Assembly: GCA_900550235.1 (NCBI GenBank)
Contig: URRQ01000003.1
Location: forward strand, 1-64,000
From: an uncultured Lachnospiraceae bacterium
GTDB taxonomy: Bacteria > Bacillota > Clostridia > Lachnospirales > Lachnospiraceae
Length of the DNA: 64,000 bases
Reading direction: 5' to 3'
Both the position numbers and the translations under genes were made by a program. Below the pieces are notes generated by a model. That model ran no database searches and was not told the DNA's origin. It saw nothing but the letters and a program-made list of their open reading frames with translations. Positions 25,632 to 35,059 of the stretch are shown piece after piece. Within the stretch, counting starts at the first letter, position 1; each line of letters starts with the position of its first letter.

Positions 25632-27872
25632 ATGAAAAAAAGACCGCTTGCAACAGTCTGTGTTGTTGTGATCGTAATACAGATTGTATTTGTAACAACC
25701 GGAATGTGGGAAGACTTCCATATTCCGGCAACGTTACATAAGATTCTAAAAAAAGAAGGGAAACTCTCTTCGTCTTTGTCAGGTCAGGTGTATCGAAAAG
25801 ATACACGTCAAAAAGATCAAATCTTATATCTTCGGAATACCGAAATCTCGGTTTTAAATCAAAAGTATGAGAATATAAAGTGTATCGTGTATGATACGAA
25901 GTGTCAAAAAGTAAAACTTGGAAATACAATTCGAGTAATAGGGGAATTGCAAGTCTTTGACATGCCAAGAAATCCAGGAAATTTTGATCAACGGTTTTAT
26001 TATGCCAAGCAAGGGATTTTTTATAAAGTGTTTGCCAAGGAACTTGAAGTACTCGGAAAAAAAGAGTGGAAATTGCAGGAAGGAATTCAAAAGTTTCGTA
26101 GAAGATGGCATACCATGTTATTGCGTGCGTTGGGAGAGAAGAAAGGCGGAATGCTAAGCGCGATGATGACAGGGGAGAAAGAGTATCTTGATCGAGAAAG
26201 CAGAGAGCTGTATCAAATAAATGGAATCGGTCATATTCTGGCGATTTCAGGACTACATCTTTCCTTTATCGGACTTGCTTTTTATCAAGGACTTCGCAAA
26301 ATGGGAATGTCATATTTTTCAGCAGGTTTGCTAGGAGGAAGTTTTCTTTTAGTTTATGCAGTGATGACAGGATTAAGCGTGTCCACTCAGCGTGCTATGG
26401 TGATGCTTTTACTTCGGATAGGAGCAGATTTATGTGGAAGAGTCTATGATATCGTAACTGCGTTATGCTTTTCGGCAGCGGTCATTGTAGTTCAAAGTCC
26501 TCTTTTTGTATTTGATGCAGGATTTCTTCTTTCGTTTGGAGCAATCATAGGGATAACATGGCTGCTTCCGATATGGAAAGAGATATGGCTGTTAGGAAAT
26601 AATGAATTTGGCGGTGTAAAAAGAACAGTCGTGGACTCTGTAAATGCAAGTATTGCAATTCAGATTTTTTTGTTTCCGATTACTAGTTATTTTTTCTTCG
26701 AGATTCCGCTTTATGCAGTAGTATTAAACGTGATAGTCATTCCTTTATTATCTGTCATTCTTGGAGCAGGAATGGTTGGCTCCATGTTATATTACATAAT
26801 TCCATGGGGAGGAGAGCAGCTCTTGCAAATAGGAGGGATTCTGCTTGGATTATATGATGTTCTCTGTGAATGGACGATTAAGCTGCCTTTTTCAAGAATT
26901 GTAGTGGGAAAACCGAAGTGGCAGCAAGTGGTTCTTTGCTATTGTCTTATGGTGTTCTTTTTCGCTTGGATGGGGAAAGAGATAAGAAAAGAAGAAAAAA
27001 TATTCTCAAAATGGAGACGAAGTGGAGCGGTTTTTTTGATAGGGACTATTTTGTCTGTTTCGGTTTCGTGGAAAGGAATAGGAAGTGAAGTACAGATTAC
27101 AATGCTGGACGTAGGACAGGGAGATGGTTTATATCTACGAGGACCGGAGGGAAATCATTATTTTATTGATGGCGGAAGCAGTGATGTCAAAGAAATTGGA
27201 CGATATCGTATCGAGCCGTTTTTAAAGTCACAAGGGGTAGGGTGTTTGGATTATGTATTTATTTCACACGGTGATGCCGACCATATGAATGGGATTCAGG
27301 AAATGTTAAAGCGGCAAAAGCTGGGAATCCGTATTCGTAATCTTGTACTTCCGGTACAGGAAGTGTGGGATGAGACTTTGTATGAATTGGTAGAAATTGC
27401 CTTAGAACAGGGAACAAAGGTATTCACAATGAAAGAAACGCAAAATATATGGGAAGATGAACTTTGCATTACTTGTTTACAGCCGGGAAGCAAGAGTAGT
27501 TTAGAAGCGGGGAATGGAGCGTCTATGGTGTTGCAAGTAAAGTATGGTGAATTTGAGATGCTTTTTACAGGAGATGTGGAAGGTGAGGGGGAAGAAACGC
27601 TAATGGAACAGCAGAAGTTGACACGGGTTGATGTCTTGAAAGTAGCGCATCATGGATCTAAGCATTCTACAACAGAGGAATTGATTCGGAAACTTCGACC
27701 GAAATATGCTTTGATATCTGCCGGCCGGGAAAATTCTTATGGGCATCCTCATATGGAGACGATAGAAAGATTGAAAAAGTATGGAGTACAATTGTATCGT
27801 ACGCAAGAATCGGGGGCAATAACGGTAATGACAGACGGGAGAGAAATGTGGATAGAGGAATATATTAAATGA
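25632..27872 (+). CDS. comEC: DNA internalisation protein ComEC/Rec2
   Basis: Membrane channel for single-stranded DNA uptake, 746 residues. A short N-terminal OB-like domain comes first. The competence domain has LAISGLHLSFIG at about residue 198 and MTGLSVSTQRAMVML near 240. The C-terminal metallo-beta-lactamase-like domain carries MLDVGQGDG, ISHGDADHMNG, FTGDVEGE and KVAHHGSKHST; its metal-binding residues are intact. With comEA upstream this gives two core uptake proteins. Gene-end terminator at 27877. Confidence 0.93.
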   Translation: MKKRPLATVCVVVIVIQIVFVTTGMWEDFHIPATLHKILKKEGKLSSSLSGQVYRKDTRQKDQILYLRNTEISVLNQKYENIKCIVYDTKCQKVKLGNTIRVIGELQVFDMPRNPGNFDQRFYYAKQGIFYKVFAKELEVLGKKEWKLQEGIQKFRRRWHTMLLRALGEKKGGMLSAMMTGEKEYLDRESRELYQINGIGHILAISGLHLSFIGLAFYQGLRKMGMSYFSAGLLGGSFLLVYAVMTGLSVSTQRAMVMLLLRIGADLCGRVYDIVTALCFSAAVIVVQSPLFVFDAGFLLSFGAIIGITWLLPIWKEIWLLGNNEFGGVKRTVVDSVNASIAIQIFLFPITSYFFFEIPLYAVVLNVIVIPLLSVILGAGMVGSMLYYIIPWGGEQLLQIGGILLGLYDVLCEWTIKLPFSRIVVGKPKWQQVVLCYCLMVFFFAWMGKEIRKEEKIFSKWRRSGAVFLIGTILSVSVSWKGIGSEVQITMLDVGQGDGLYLRGPEGNHYFIDGGSSDVKEIGRYRIEPFLKSQGVGCLDYVFISHGDADHMNGIQEMLKRQKLGIRIRNLVLPVQEVWDETLYELVEIALEQGTKVFTMKETQNIWEDELCITCLQPGSKSSLEAGNGASMVLQVKYGEFEMLFTGDVEGEGEETLMEQQKLTRVDVLKVAHHGSKHSTTEELIRKLRPKYALISAGRENSYGHPHMETIERLKKYGVQLYRTQESGAITVMTDGREMWIEEYIK

Positions 27873-27876
27873 AATG

Positions 27877-27900
27877 CGGCATAGCAAAAATGCTATGCCG
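27877..27900. terminator. Bidirectional terminator
   Basis: CGGCATAGCA-AAAA-TGCTATGCCG: a 10-bp perfect stem with tetraloop between the convergent comEC and aminotransferase genes. Confidence 0.75.
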
Positions 27901-27919
27901 TTATCTTGCAATTGTTCTT

Positions 27920-29077
27920 TTATTTTAAGTTTTCTATAATTGCTGTCACTGCTTTTTCCACATTTTCTTTGGACGTAGCGAGATTCATACGGATATGTGT
28001 TCCGAATTTTTCGCCTCCGAACCAGTCTCCGTAGTCGAAAGCAAGATGACATTTTTTCTGCATAAAATCTTTCATTTCGTCGAATGAAAGATAAGAGCCA
28101 AAGTCAATCCAAAGAAGGTAAGTGCCTTCGAGTGGTGAAACGACAAGTTTTGGAAGTTCTTTTTCGAACGTTTCTTTTACATAGAGATAGTTGTTGTGGA
28201 CAATCTCATTTACTTCGTTTAACCAAGGGCGTCCTCCGGTATATGCAGCTCTTGCTGCAATGTATCCGAACGTGTTGCCGTTTGTTACGCGAATGCTTGT
28301 AGTAAATGCATCCCATTTTTCACGCAATTTTTCATCCGGAATGATAATGATGGAGTTTTGACAGCCGGCAAGGTTGAATGTTTTTGATGGAGCAGTAACG
28401 GTAATCAGGTTGTCATCGTAATCTGCAATAGAAGCAATCGGAATATGTTTTTGTCCCGGAGCCAGCAGATCGTGATGAATTTCATCAGATATGATGAATA
28501 CATGGTGTTTTTTGCAGATTGCAACAAGCTTATCTAATTCTTCTTTTTTCCAAACACGACCGACTGGATTGTGCGGAGAACAGAAGATGAAGAGTTTTAC
28601 ATGATTGTCAATGATTTTTTGTTCAAAATCTTCAAAGTCAATGGAATAAGTACTATGATCATTGATCAAATCTGAGGTGATTAAAGTGCGGTCATTGTTT
28701 GTAACAGCATAAAGGAACGGGTAGTATACCGGTGTAAGAACAATGACAGGATCTTTTGGATTTGTCATCATCTGTACGATCCAGTTGAAACCGGATACGA
28801 CACCCGGTGAGAAACGGATCCATTCTCTTTTTACATTATAACCATGTTCTTTTTCCCAATTGATAAAAGCGTTGTAATAGCTGTCGGGAGCAGTATAATA
28901 TCCGAATACTCCTTCTTTTACATATTCAGAAAGGGCGTCGGTAACACAAGATGGAACTTGAAAGTCCATGTCGGCAACCCACATTGCATGGAGTCCTTCT
29001 TCCCCGAAATTCTCACTTTGAGCATCCCATTTGCTGCAGTCCGTATTTCTTCAATCGACATAAGTTACAAGTGACAT
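27920..29077 (-). pseudogene. PatB/MalY-type aminotransferase (C-S lyase) interrupted by in-frame TGA
   Basis: PLP enzyme of the MalY/PatB family (cystathionine beta-lyase type). The body is intact from 28984: MWVADMDF, SPHNPVGRVW, SDEIHHDL and the PLP lysine in APSKTFNLAG. The natural start is ATG 29077, with a perfect AGGAGG, but codon 9 is TGA (29053-29051). The reading MSLVTYVD-stop-RNTDCSKWDAQ is exactly where the family has D-R-R-N/G-T, so CGA to TGA is the likely change. Without the stop the protein would be 385 residues, normal for the family. Reinitiation at ATG 28984 would lose about 31 residues. A sequencing error or strain-level nonsense mutation cannot be separated here. Confidence 0.82.
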
Positions 29078-29129
29078 AAGTATTTCCTCCTAAGTAATAC
29101 ATAATATAGACTTCTCTACATCTAATATA

Positions 29130-29158
29130 AGTATTTATCAAAAAAGTTAGATTGTCAA
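29130..29158 (-). promoter_or_regulatory. Promoter of the interrupted aminotransferase gene
   Basis: Minus strand: TTGACA (29158-29153), a 17-base spacer and AATACT (29135-29130). The promoter and ribosome site remain intact, suggesting that any inactivation is recent. Confidence 0.65.
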
Positions 29159-29235
29159 CATTCCCATGTGTAAAAATGTTGCAGAAAAAAGAAGAGTTGT
29201 TTATACTTAAGAAAGATGAAGGCGAGGAGAACAGC

Positions 29236-30222
29236 ATGAAAAGTTTGAATGAAGATTTGAAAACAGGAACGTTTAAGCAAGTCTATTTTTTATATGGGGA
29301 AGAGAACTATTTGAAAAAACAATATCGAGATCGATTGACAAAAGCTCTGATTCCGGAAGGGGATACGATGAATTATGCCTATTATGAAGGGAAAGGGATC
29401 AATGTAAAAGAACTCATAGATCTTGCGGAGACGATGCCTTTTTTTGCAGAACGAAGACTGATCGTTGTTGAGAATTCAGGCTTTTTCAAAAATGCATCTC
29501 CGGAACTGGCGGAGTATATAAAGGAGTTACCGGAAACTACTTATTTTATATTTGTGGAATCAGAAGTGGATAAGCGAGGAAAACTTTATAAGGCGGTAAA
29601 AGATAGAGGAAGAGTCGTGGAATTGTCGAAACAGGACGAAAAGACGTTGATGCTTTGGATTCTTGGGAATATCAAACGGGAAGGAAAACGGACAACAGAG
29701 TCTGCGGTGCGGTATTTGTTATCCAAATGCGGCACGGACATGGACACTCTGCAAAAGGAAATGGAAAAACTATTCTGTTATACCTTGGAGAAAGATGTAA
29801 TTGAAATTGCGGATATCGAAGAAATCTGTACAACACAGATTTCAAATCAGATTTTTGAGATGGTGAATGCGGTGGCGGAGAAAAAGCAGAAAAAAGCATT
29901 GGATCTTTATTATGATCTTCTCGCTTTAAAAGAGCCGCCGATGCGTATCTTGTATCTGCTATCCAGACAATTCCGTTTACTTATGGAAGTAAAAGAATTG
30001 GCTGGAGAAGGTTACAGCAAAAAAGACATCGCATCCATTGCAGGATTGCATCCATTTGTGACAGGAAAATATATAGAGCAGGCGAAGACATTTCGGATGA
30101 AGGAATTGCGGGAGATTTTGGAAGAAAGTGTGGAGATTGAAGAACGCGTGAAGACAGGAAGACTGGGAGATGTATTGGGAGTAGAACTTTTCATTGTCAA
30201 ATACTCAACGCACATGATATAA
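29236..30222 (+). CDS. holA: DNA polymerase III delta subunit
   Basis: Clamp-loader wrench subunit that opens the sliding clamp. Family phrases seen: QVYFLYGEENYLKKQYRDRL, FFAERRLIVVENSGFFK and the C-terminal LLSRQFRLLMEVKELAGEGYS...LHPFVTGKYIEQAK. No Walker A is expected in delta, and none is seen. Start at 29236, six bases after GAGGAG; 328 residues is normal. It heads holA-lepA-hemW. Confidence 0.9.
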   Translation: MKSLNEDLKTGTFKQVYFLYGEENYLKKQYRDRLTKALIPEGDTMNYAYYEGKGINVKELIDLAETMPFFAERRLIVVENSGFFKNASPELAEYIKELPETTYFIFVESEVDKRGKLYKAVKDRGRVVELSKQDEKTLMLWILGNIKREGKRTTESAVRYLLSKCGTDMDTLQKEMEKLFCYTLEKDVIEIADIEEICTTQISNQIFEMVNAVAEKKQKKALDLYYDLLALKEPPMRILYLLSRQFRLLMEVKELAGEGYSKKDIASIAGLHPFVTGKYIEQAKTFRMKELREILEESVEIEERVKTGRLGDVLGVELFIVKYSTHMI

Positions 30223-30261
30223 TATAGATTTGAATCAGAGTAATTATTTGGAGGAAAGAAC

Positions 30262-32079
30262 GTGGCAGGAATAGATCAGAGTAAAATCAGGAATTTTTGT
30301 ATTATTGCACATATAGATCACGGAAAGTCTACTTTGGCAGACCGTATCATTGAACATACAGGATTGCTTACAAGTCGTGAGATGCAGTCGCAAGTATTGG
30401 ACAACATGGAGTTGGAGCGTGAGCGCGGTATTACGATCAAGGCACAGACAGTGCGAATCGTCTACAAGGCGAAGGACGGAGAGGAATATATTTTTAACCT
30501 TATCGACACACCGGGGCATGTAGACTTTAACTATGAAGTATCCCGAAGCCTTGCGGCATGCGACGGCGCGATTCTCGTAGTAGATGCGGCGCAGGGAGTA
30601 GAAGCACAGACATTGGCGAATGTGTATCTGGCGTTAGACCATGATTTGGATGTAATGCCGGTTATCAATAAGATTGACCTTCCGAGTGCAGAACCGGAGA
30701 GGGTGATCGAAGAGATTGAAGATGTGATCGGAATTGAAGCACAGGATGCGCCAAGAATTTCCGCAAAGACGGGACTTAATATCGAAGAAGTATTGGAGCA
30801 GATCGTGGAGAAGATTCCGGCTCCGACCGGAGATCCGAATGCGCCGTTACAGGCGTTGATCTTTGACTCCGTGTATGACTCTTACAAAGGTGTCATCGTA
30901 TTTTGCCGTATCAAAGAAGGTACGGTAAAAAAAGGAACGGAGATTCTGATGATGGCAACCGGAGCAAGCGCAGAAGTTGTAGAAGTTGGATATTTTGGAG
31001 CGGGACAGTTCATTCCTTGTGAAGAATTAAGCGCCGGTATGGTAGGATATATTACCGCCAGCTTGAAGAATGTAAAAGATACCCGTGTAGGTGATACGAT
31101 TACCGATAGAGCAAATCCATGCAGCGCACCGCTTCCGGGATACAAAAAAGTACAGCCTATGGTATACTGCGGAATGTATCCGGCAGATGGAGCGAAATAT
31201 CAAGATTTGCGAGATGCTTTGGAAAAACTTCAGCTCAATGATGCGGCGCTTCAGTTTGAACCGGAGACGTCTATCGCATTAGGCTTTGGATTCCGTTGTG
31301 GATTCCTTGGACTTCTGCATTTGGAAATTATTCAAGAGAGACTGGAACGAGAATATAATTTAGATCTTGTAACAACAGCACCGGGAGTTATTTATAAGGT
31401 GCATAAGACAAACGGAGAGGTCATCGATTTAACCAATCCATCTAACTTACCGGATCCGGCGGAGATTGAATACATGGAAGAGCCGATGGTAAAAGCGGAG
31501 ATTATGGTGACTTCAGAATTTATTGGTGCGATCATGGATCTTTGTCAGGAACGCCGTGGAGAATATCAAGGAATGGAATATATCGAAGCAACAAGAGCAG
31601 TATTACACTATCATTTACCGCTCAACGAAATCATTTATGATTTCTTTGATGCTTTAAAATCACGTTCCAGAGGGTATGCTTCCTTTGATTATGAAATGCT
31701 TGGCTATGAGAGATCGTCACTTGTAAAATTGGATATTCTCATCAATCGTGAAGAGGTGGATGCACTTTCCTTTATCGTATTTGAAGGATCTGCTTATGAA
31801 CGTGGACGCAAGATGTGCGAGAAATTAAAAGATGAAATTCCAAGACATTTGTTTGAAATTCCGATTCAGGCGGCAGTAGGAAGTAAGATTATTGCAAGAG
31901 AAACGGTAAAAGCAATGCGTAAAGACGTACTTGCAAAATGTTACGGCGGAGACATTTCACGTAAGAGAAAACTTCTTGAAAAGCAAAAAGAAGGAAAGAA
32001 GAGAATGCGTCAGGTCGGAAATGTAGAGATTCCGCAGAAAGCATTTATGAGTGTATTAAAATTGGATGATAAAAAATAA
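30262..32079 (+). CDS. lepA: Elongation factor 4 (LepA)
   Basis: Ribosomal back-translocase GTPase, 605 residues. G1 is HIDHGKSTL, G3 is DTPGHVDF and G4 is NKIDLP; the domain order is GTPase, II, III, V. The LepA-specific C-terminus includes KCYGGDISRKRKLLEKQKEGKKRM (partly quoted) and QVGNVEIPQKAFMSVL. Starts at GTG 30262 after GGAGG. A hairpin follows the stop. Confidence 0.96.
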   Translation: MAGIDQSKIRNFCIIAHIDHGKSTLADRIIEHTGLLTSREMQSQVLDNMELERERGITIKAQTVRIVYKAKDGEEYIFNLIDTPGHVDFNYEVSRSLAACDGAILVVDAAQGVEAQTLANVYLALDHDLDVMPVINKIDLPSAEPERVIEEIEDVIGIEAQDAPRISAKTGLNIEEVLEQIVEKIPAPTGDPNAPLQALIFDSVYDSYKGVIVFCRIKEGTVKKGTEILMMATGASAEVVEVGYFGAGQFIPCEELSAGMVGYITASLKNVKDTRVGDTITDRANPCSAPLPGYKKVQPMVYCGMYPADGAKYQDLRDALEKLQLNDAALQFEPETSIALGFGFRCGFLGLLHLEIIQERLEREYNLDLVTTAPGVIYKVHKTNGEVIDLTNPSNLPDPAEIEYMEEPMVKAEIMVTSEFIGAIMDLCQERRGEYQGMEYIEATRAVLHYHLPLNEIIYDFFDALKSRSRGYASFDYEMLGYERSSLVKLDILINREEVDALSFIVFEGSAYERGRKMCEKLKDEIPRHLFEIPIQAAVGSKIIARETVKAMRKDVLAKCYGGDISRKRKLLEKQKEGKKRMRQVGNVEIPQKAFMSVLKLDDKK

Positions 32080-32081
32080 TG

Positions 32082-32124
32082 AATTGGGGACGTAGTAAAG
32101 TGTCAAAATGCTACGTCCCAAATT
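32082..32124. repeat. Intergenic hairpin, possible REP-like element or terminator
   Basis: Arms TTGGGGACGTAG (about 32084-32095) and CTACGTCCCAAA (32111-32122) with one wobble pair and a 15-base loop. No U-tract follows directly. The GGGACGTAG...CTACGTCCC palindrome looks like a dispersed repeat, but only one copy is in the window. Confidence 0.5.
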
Positions 32125-32160
32125 AAGTTTTGGGGTGTCCCTTTTTGAAAGGTGGGAAAG

Positions 32161-33315
32161 ATGAGGCGAGAATTAGAGCTCTATATCCATATTCCATTTT
32201 GTGTGAAAAAGTGTGCGTATTGTGATTTTTTATCCGGACCTGCAAGTGATCAGCAGATTGAGGAATATGTACAGGCATTGATTGAGGAAATCCGGTATTA
32301 TAAAGAAGTTGCAAAGAACTATGAGGTTTCTACTGTTTTTTGGGGAGGGGGAACGCCATCCTTATTAACAGGGGAACAGATGAAAGTGCTTATGGAGGCT
32401 TTGGGACAGACGTTTTTTATCCGGCAGAATGCGGAGATTACGATGGAAGCAAATCCGGGAACGGTGACAGTTGAGAAGCTTAGAGCTTATCAAAAAGCGG
32501 GAATCAATCGGATAAGTTTTGGATTGCAGTCTGTGGACAACGAAGAATTAAAGATGCTGGGAAGAATCCATACATATGAGGAGTTTTTAGAAAGTTATGA
32601 TGCGGCGCGAAAGGCTGGATTCCAAAATATCAATGTGGATCTAATCTCTGCGATTCCGAAGCAGACAGTAAGCAGCTGGGAACAGACGTTGCAGACGATC
32701 ATCAGTTTACAGCCGGAACATATTTCTGCGTATAGTTTGATCGTAGAAGAGGGAACTCCGTTTGCGAAGCTATATGGAGAAGGGTGTGAATTGGAACATC
32801 TTCTTCCGTCGGAAGAAGAGGAGCGCCGTATGTATGAGCGGACGGAAGAACTGCTTCAGGAAGCGGGCTATCATCAATATGAAATCTCCAATTATGCGAG
32901 AGAAGGGTACGAGTGTCAGCATAATCTTGGATATTGGGAACGAAAAGAATATTTGGGGTTGGGGCTTGGAGCTTCTTCTTTGATCGAAGAGACGAGATTT
33001 CACAATACCGATGTAATGGAAGAATATCTGCGAGATGCGAGCAATCCAATCTTGCTTCGTAAGGAACAAGAAAAATTAGATCGACAAGAGCAGATGGAGG
33101 AATTTGTATTCCTTGGGTTGCGGAAAATAAGAGGAATACAGGAAGAAAAGTTTACAGAGATGTTTGGGGAAGATATTTGGGATTGCTACGGGAAGAATCT
33201 GGAACGAGTTATAAAGGAAGGATTACTGGAACGGGAAGAAGGAGTACTTAGACTGACAAGAAAAGGAATCGATGTCAGCAATTATGTGTTTTATGAGATA
33301 TTGTTAGATGATTAG
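32161..33315 (+). CDS. hemW: Radical SAM family heme chaperone HemW
   Basis: Radical SAM protein of the HemW group (formerly called oxygen-independent coproporphyrinogen III oxidase-like). The N-terminal YIHIPFCVKKCAYCDF gives the CxxxCxxC cluster site. FWGGGTPSLL, EANPGT, RISFGLQSV and NVDLISAIPKQT follow in the usual order. It lacks the extra features of HemN, so heme trafficking rather than oxidase activity is likely. ATG 32161 follows AAAGGTGG; 384 residues. Confidence 0.9.
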   Translation: MRRELELYIHIPFCVKKCAYCDFLSGPASDQQIEEYVQALIEEIRYYKEVAKNYEVSTVFWGGGTPSLLTGEQMKVLMEALGQTFFIRQNAEITMEANPGTVTVEKLRAYQKAGINRISFGLQSVDNEELKMLGRIHTYEEFLESYDAARKAGFQNINVDLISAIPKQTVSSWEQTLQTIISLQPEHISAYSLIVEEGTPFAKLYGEGCELEHLLPSEEEERRMYERTEELLQEAGYHQYEISNYAREGYECQHNLGYWERKEYLGLGLGASSLIEETRFHNTDVMEEYLRDASNPILLRKEQEKLDRQEQMEEFVFLGLRKIRGIQEEKFTEMFGEDIWDCYGKNLERVIKEGLLEREEGVLRLTRKGIDVSNYVFYEILLDD

Positions 33316-33321
33316 AAAGAT

Positions 33322-33353
33322 AGAAAGAGGCAACGATGATGTTGCCTCTTTCT
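33322..33353. terminator. Bidirectional terminator
   Basis: Perfect 13-bp stem AGAAAGAGGCAAC / GTTGCCTCTTTCT with loop GATGAT between convergent hemW and the alpha-hydroxy-acid enzyme gene. Confidence 0.85.
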
Positions 33354-33363
33354 GCAGTTTGGA

Positions 33364-34380
33364 CTATTTCCAAATCATATCTCTTGTAATTTCTTCTAAT
33401 GAATTTGCTCCACACATTGCCATTGTATCAGCAAGCTCTGCGCCAAGTTTTTCTACGTAGAGTTTCACGCCTTCTGCACCGCCACCGTATACAGCTGTTA
33501 CAAATGGGCGTGCGATAACAACACCGTCAGCGCCGAGAGCAAGAGCTTTAAATACATCTACACCGGAACGGATTCCGCCGTCAACAAAGATTTTCATCTT
33601 ACCATTTACTGCTTTTACAATATCTTCTAATACTTCTGCTGTCGCAGGACACTGGTCAAGTACGCGGCCGCCGTGGTTTGATACGATGATAGCAGAAGCT
33701 CCGGCTTCTAATGCTTTTAATGCGCCTTTTACAGTCATAATACCTTTTACGATAAATGGTACCGGAGAAGATTCCACGATATCATGAAGTTCTTCTACAG
33801 ATTTTCTTCCAGCAGGAGGAGTCATATTTTTTAAGAATGGAAGACCTGCAGCATCTACATCCATTGCAACGGCAAAAGCGCCCGCATCATGAACCTGTTT
33901 CATTTTTTCCTGTACAGTTTCAAGATTCCAAGGCTTTACAGTTGGAATTCCAAGTCCGCCTGCTTTTTTCACAGCTTCAGTTGCCGCTCTCATTACTTCT
34001 GCATTTACACCGTCTCCTGTCATTGCAGCGATTCCGGCTTCTGCGCAAGCAGATACAAGAACGTCATTGTAAGAAGCATCATTATATTTTTCGCCATAGT
34101 GTAAGTTTACTGCGCCTACAGGTCCGGCGAAAAATGGATATTTGAATTCTCTTCCGAATACTTTGAATGTTGTATCAACATCTTTGTTTTCGCTTAAAGT
34201 ATCCATATTGATTCGAATTTCCTGCCATTTGTCGTAATTGCGGATTGCTGTATCCCCGACACCTTTTGCTCCAGGACCTGGAATTTGGTTCTTGCATGCT
34301 TTTCCGTTACATACCGGACAAACTTTACAAAATTTACCAATCTCCGGACGGGCATTTGTTAATAATTCTTCGTATGTCAT
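33364..34380 (-). CDS. FMN-dependent alpha-hydroxy-acid oxidising protein with N-terminal cysteine motif
   Basis: TIM-barrel flavoprotein of the lactate oxidase/glycolate oxidase family. The catalytic His-Arg region is NHGGRVLDQ at about residue 243, and the phosphate-binding part is DGGIRSGVDVFKALALGADGV (split: DGGIRSGVDVF, KALALGADGV). The N-terminus has C18-x2-C21-x2-C24-x4-C29, which I do not recall in the aerobic oxidases; it could hold a metal or Fe-S centre in an anaerobic electron-transfer version. Start at 34380 after AAGAAGGA; 338 residues. Substrate unknown. Confidence 0.82.
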   Translation of the reverse strand: MTYEELLTNARPEIGKFCKVCPVCNGKACKNQIPGPGAKGVGDTAIRNYDKWQEIRINMDTLSENKDVDTTFKVFGREFKYPFFAGPVGAVNLHYGEKYNDASYNDVLVSACAEAGIAAMTGDGVNAEVMRAATEAVKKAGGLGIPTVKPWNLETVQEKMKQVHDAGAFAVAMDVDAAGLPFLKNMTPPAGRKSVEELHDIVESSPVPFIVKGIMTVKGALKALEAGASAIIVSNHGGRVLDQCPATAEVLEDIVKAVNGKMKIFVDGGIRSGVDVFKALALGADGVVIARPFVTAVYGGGAEGVKLYVEKLGAELADTMAMCGANSLEEITRDMIWK

Positions 34381-34538
34381 GTTGATTCCTTCTTTCCTTA
34401 TATAATCTCTATTTATTATCGCTTTTTTTGTCAGAAAACACAATATCAAAATAAGAAAAGTTACAGATGACTTTTTACCTATAACGTGGTATAGTTGTAG
34501 TAACATTTAATAAAGCTGACAGGAAGGGGCTTGATCAT

Positions 34539-34877
34539 ATGAAACTTGTATTTGCAGTAGTGCGTGTAGAAGACACAAAGAATGCGGTAAAGGAATTGAA
34601 CAAGAAGGAATTTGGAGTAACAAAACTCTCAAGTTCAGGTGGTTTCCTGAGAAAAGATAACTGTACGCTTATGATAGGAACAGATGATGACAAAGTAGAA
34701 GCTGTCATGGATATTTTGAAAGAAACTTGTGCAAAGCGTGAAGAGATTGAGATTATTACACCATACCTCAATGAAGGAATGCACCATATTTCAAATTACA
34801 CATACACACCGATTAAGGTAGAAGCTGGTGGAGCGATTGTATTTGTGGTGGATGTGGCACAATTTTATAAAATTTAA
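34539..34877 (+). CDS. darA: Cyclic-di-AMP receptor DarA (PII-like)
   Basis: 112-residue PII-like signal protein (DUF970 family; DarA/PstA) that binds c-di-AMP as a trimer. It starts MKLVFAVVRVED and has TKLSSSGGFLRKDNCTLMIG, the ligand-loop segment, and ends GGAIVFVVDVAQF. Length and motifs match the family. It is divergent from the FMN enzyme gene and precedes the heat-shock operon, separated from it by a terminator. Confidence 0.88.
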   Translation: MKLVFAVVRVEDTKNAVKELNKKEFGVTKLSSSGGFLRKDNCTLMIGTDDDKVEAVMDILKETCAKREEIEIITPYLNEGMHHISNYTYTPIKVEAGGAIVFVVDVAQFYKI

Positions 34878-34885
34878 TGTAGAGT

Positions 34886-34922
34886 AAAAGAGGAGAGGAT
34901 GCTTTGAAGTGTTCTCTCTTTT
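34886..34922 (+). terminator. Probable terminator of darA
   Basis: AAAAGAGgAGA (34886-34896) pairs with TCTCTCTTTT (34913-34922) with one bulged base, followed by an AT-rich stretch. Confidence 0.5.
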
Positions 34923-34966
34923 ATTATGGAAGAAATGTGAAAAATATAAAAAAACCATAAACACGG

Positions 34967-34995
34967 TTGACAAAAGAAAAAGCAAGTGCTATCTT
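34967..34995 (+). promoter_or_regulatory. Heat-shock operon promoter
   Basis: TTGACA (34967-34972), a 17-base spacer and TATCTT (34990-34995), immediately upstream of the CIRCE element. Confidence 0.85.
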
Positions 34996-35010
34996 ATTAA
35001 ACGTAAGGTG

Positions 35011-35037
35011 TTAGCACTCAAAAGTCTCGAGTGCTAA
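35011..35037. promoter_or_regulatory. CIRCE operator
   Basis: TTAGCACTC-N9-GAGTGCTAA, a perfect match to the CIRCE consensus bound by HrcA. It lies between the promoter and hrcA, so the operon is autorepressed and released on heat shock. Confidence 0.97.
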
Positions 35038-35059
35038 TAAACAAAAGAGGAGGTAGGAG

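Noticed and set aside
29051..29053. TGA in the aminotransferase as a selenocysteine codon
   Set aside because: Family alignment expects Arg there, it is far from the active site and no SECIS-like stem is evident just downstream.
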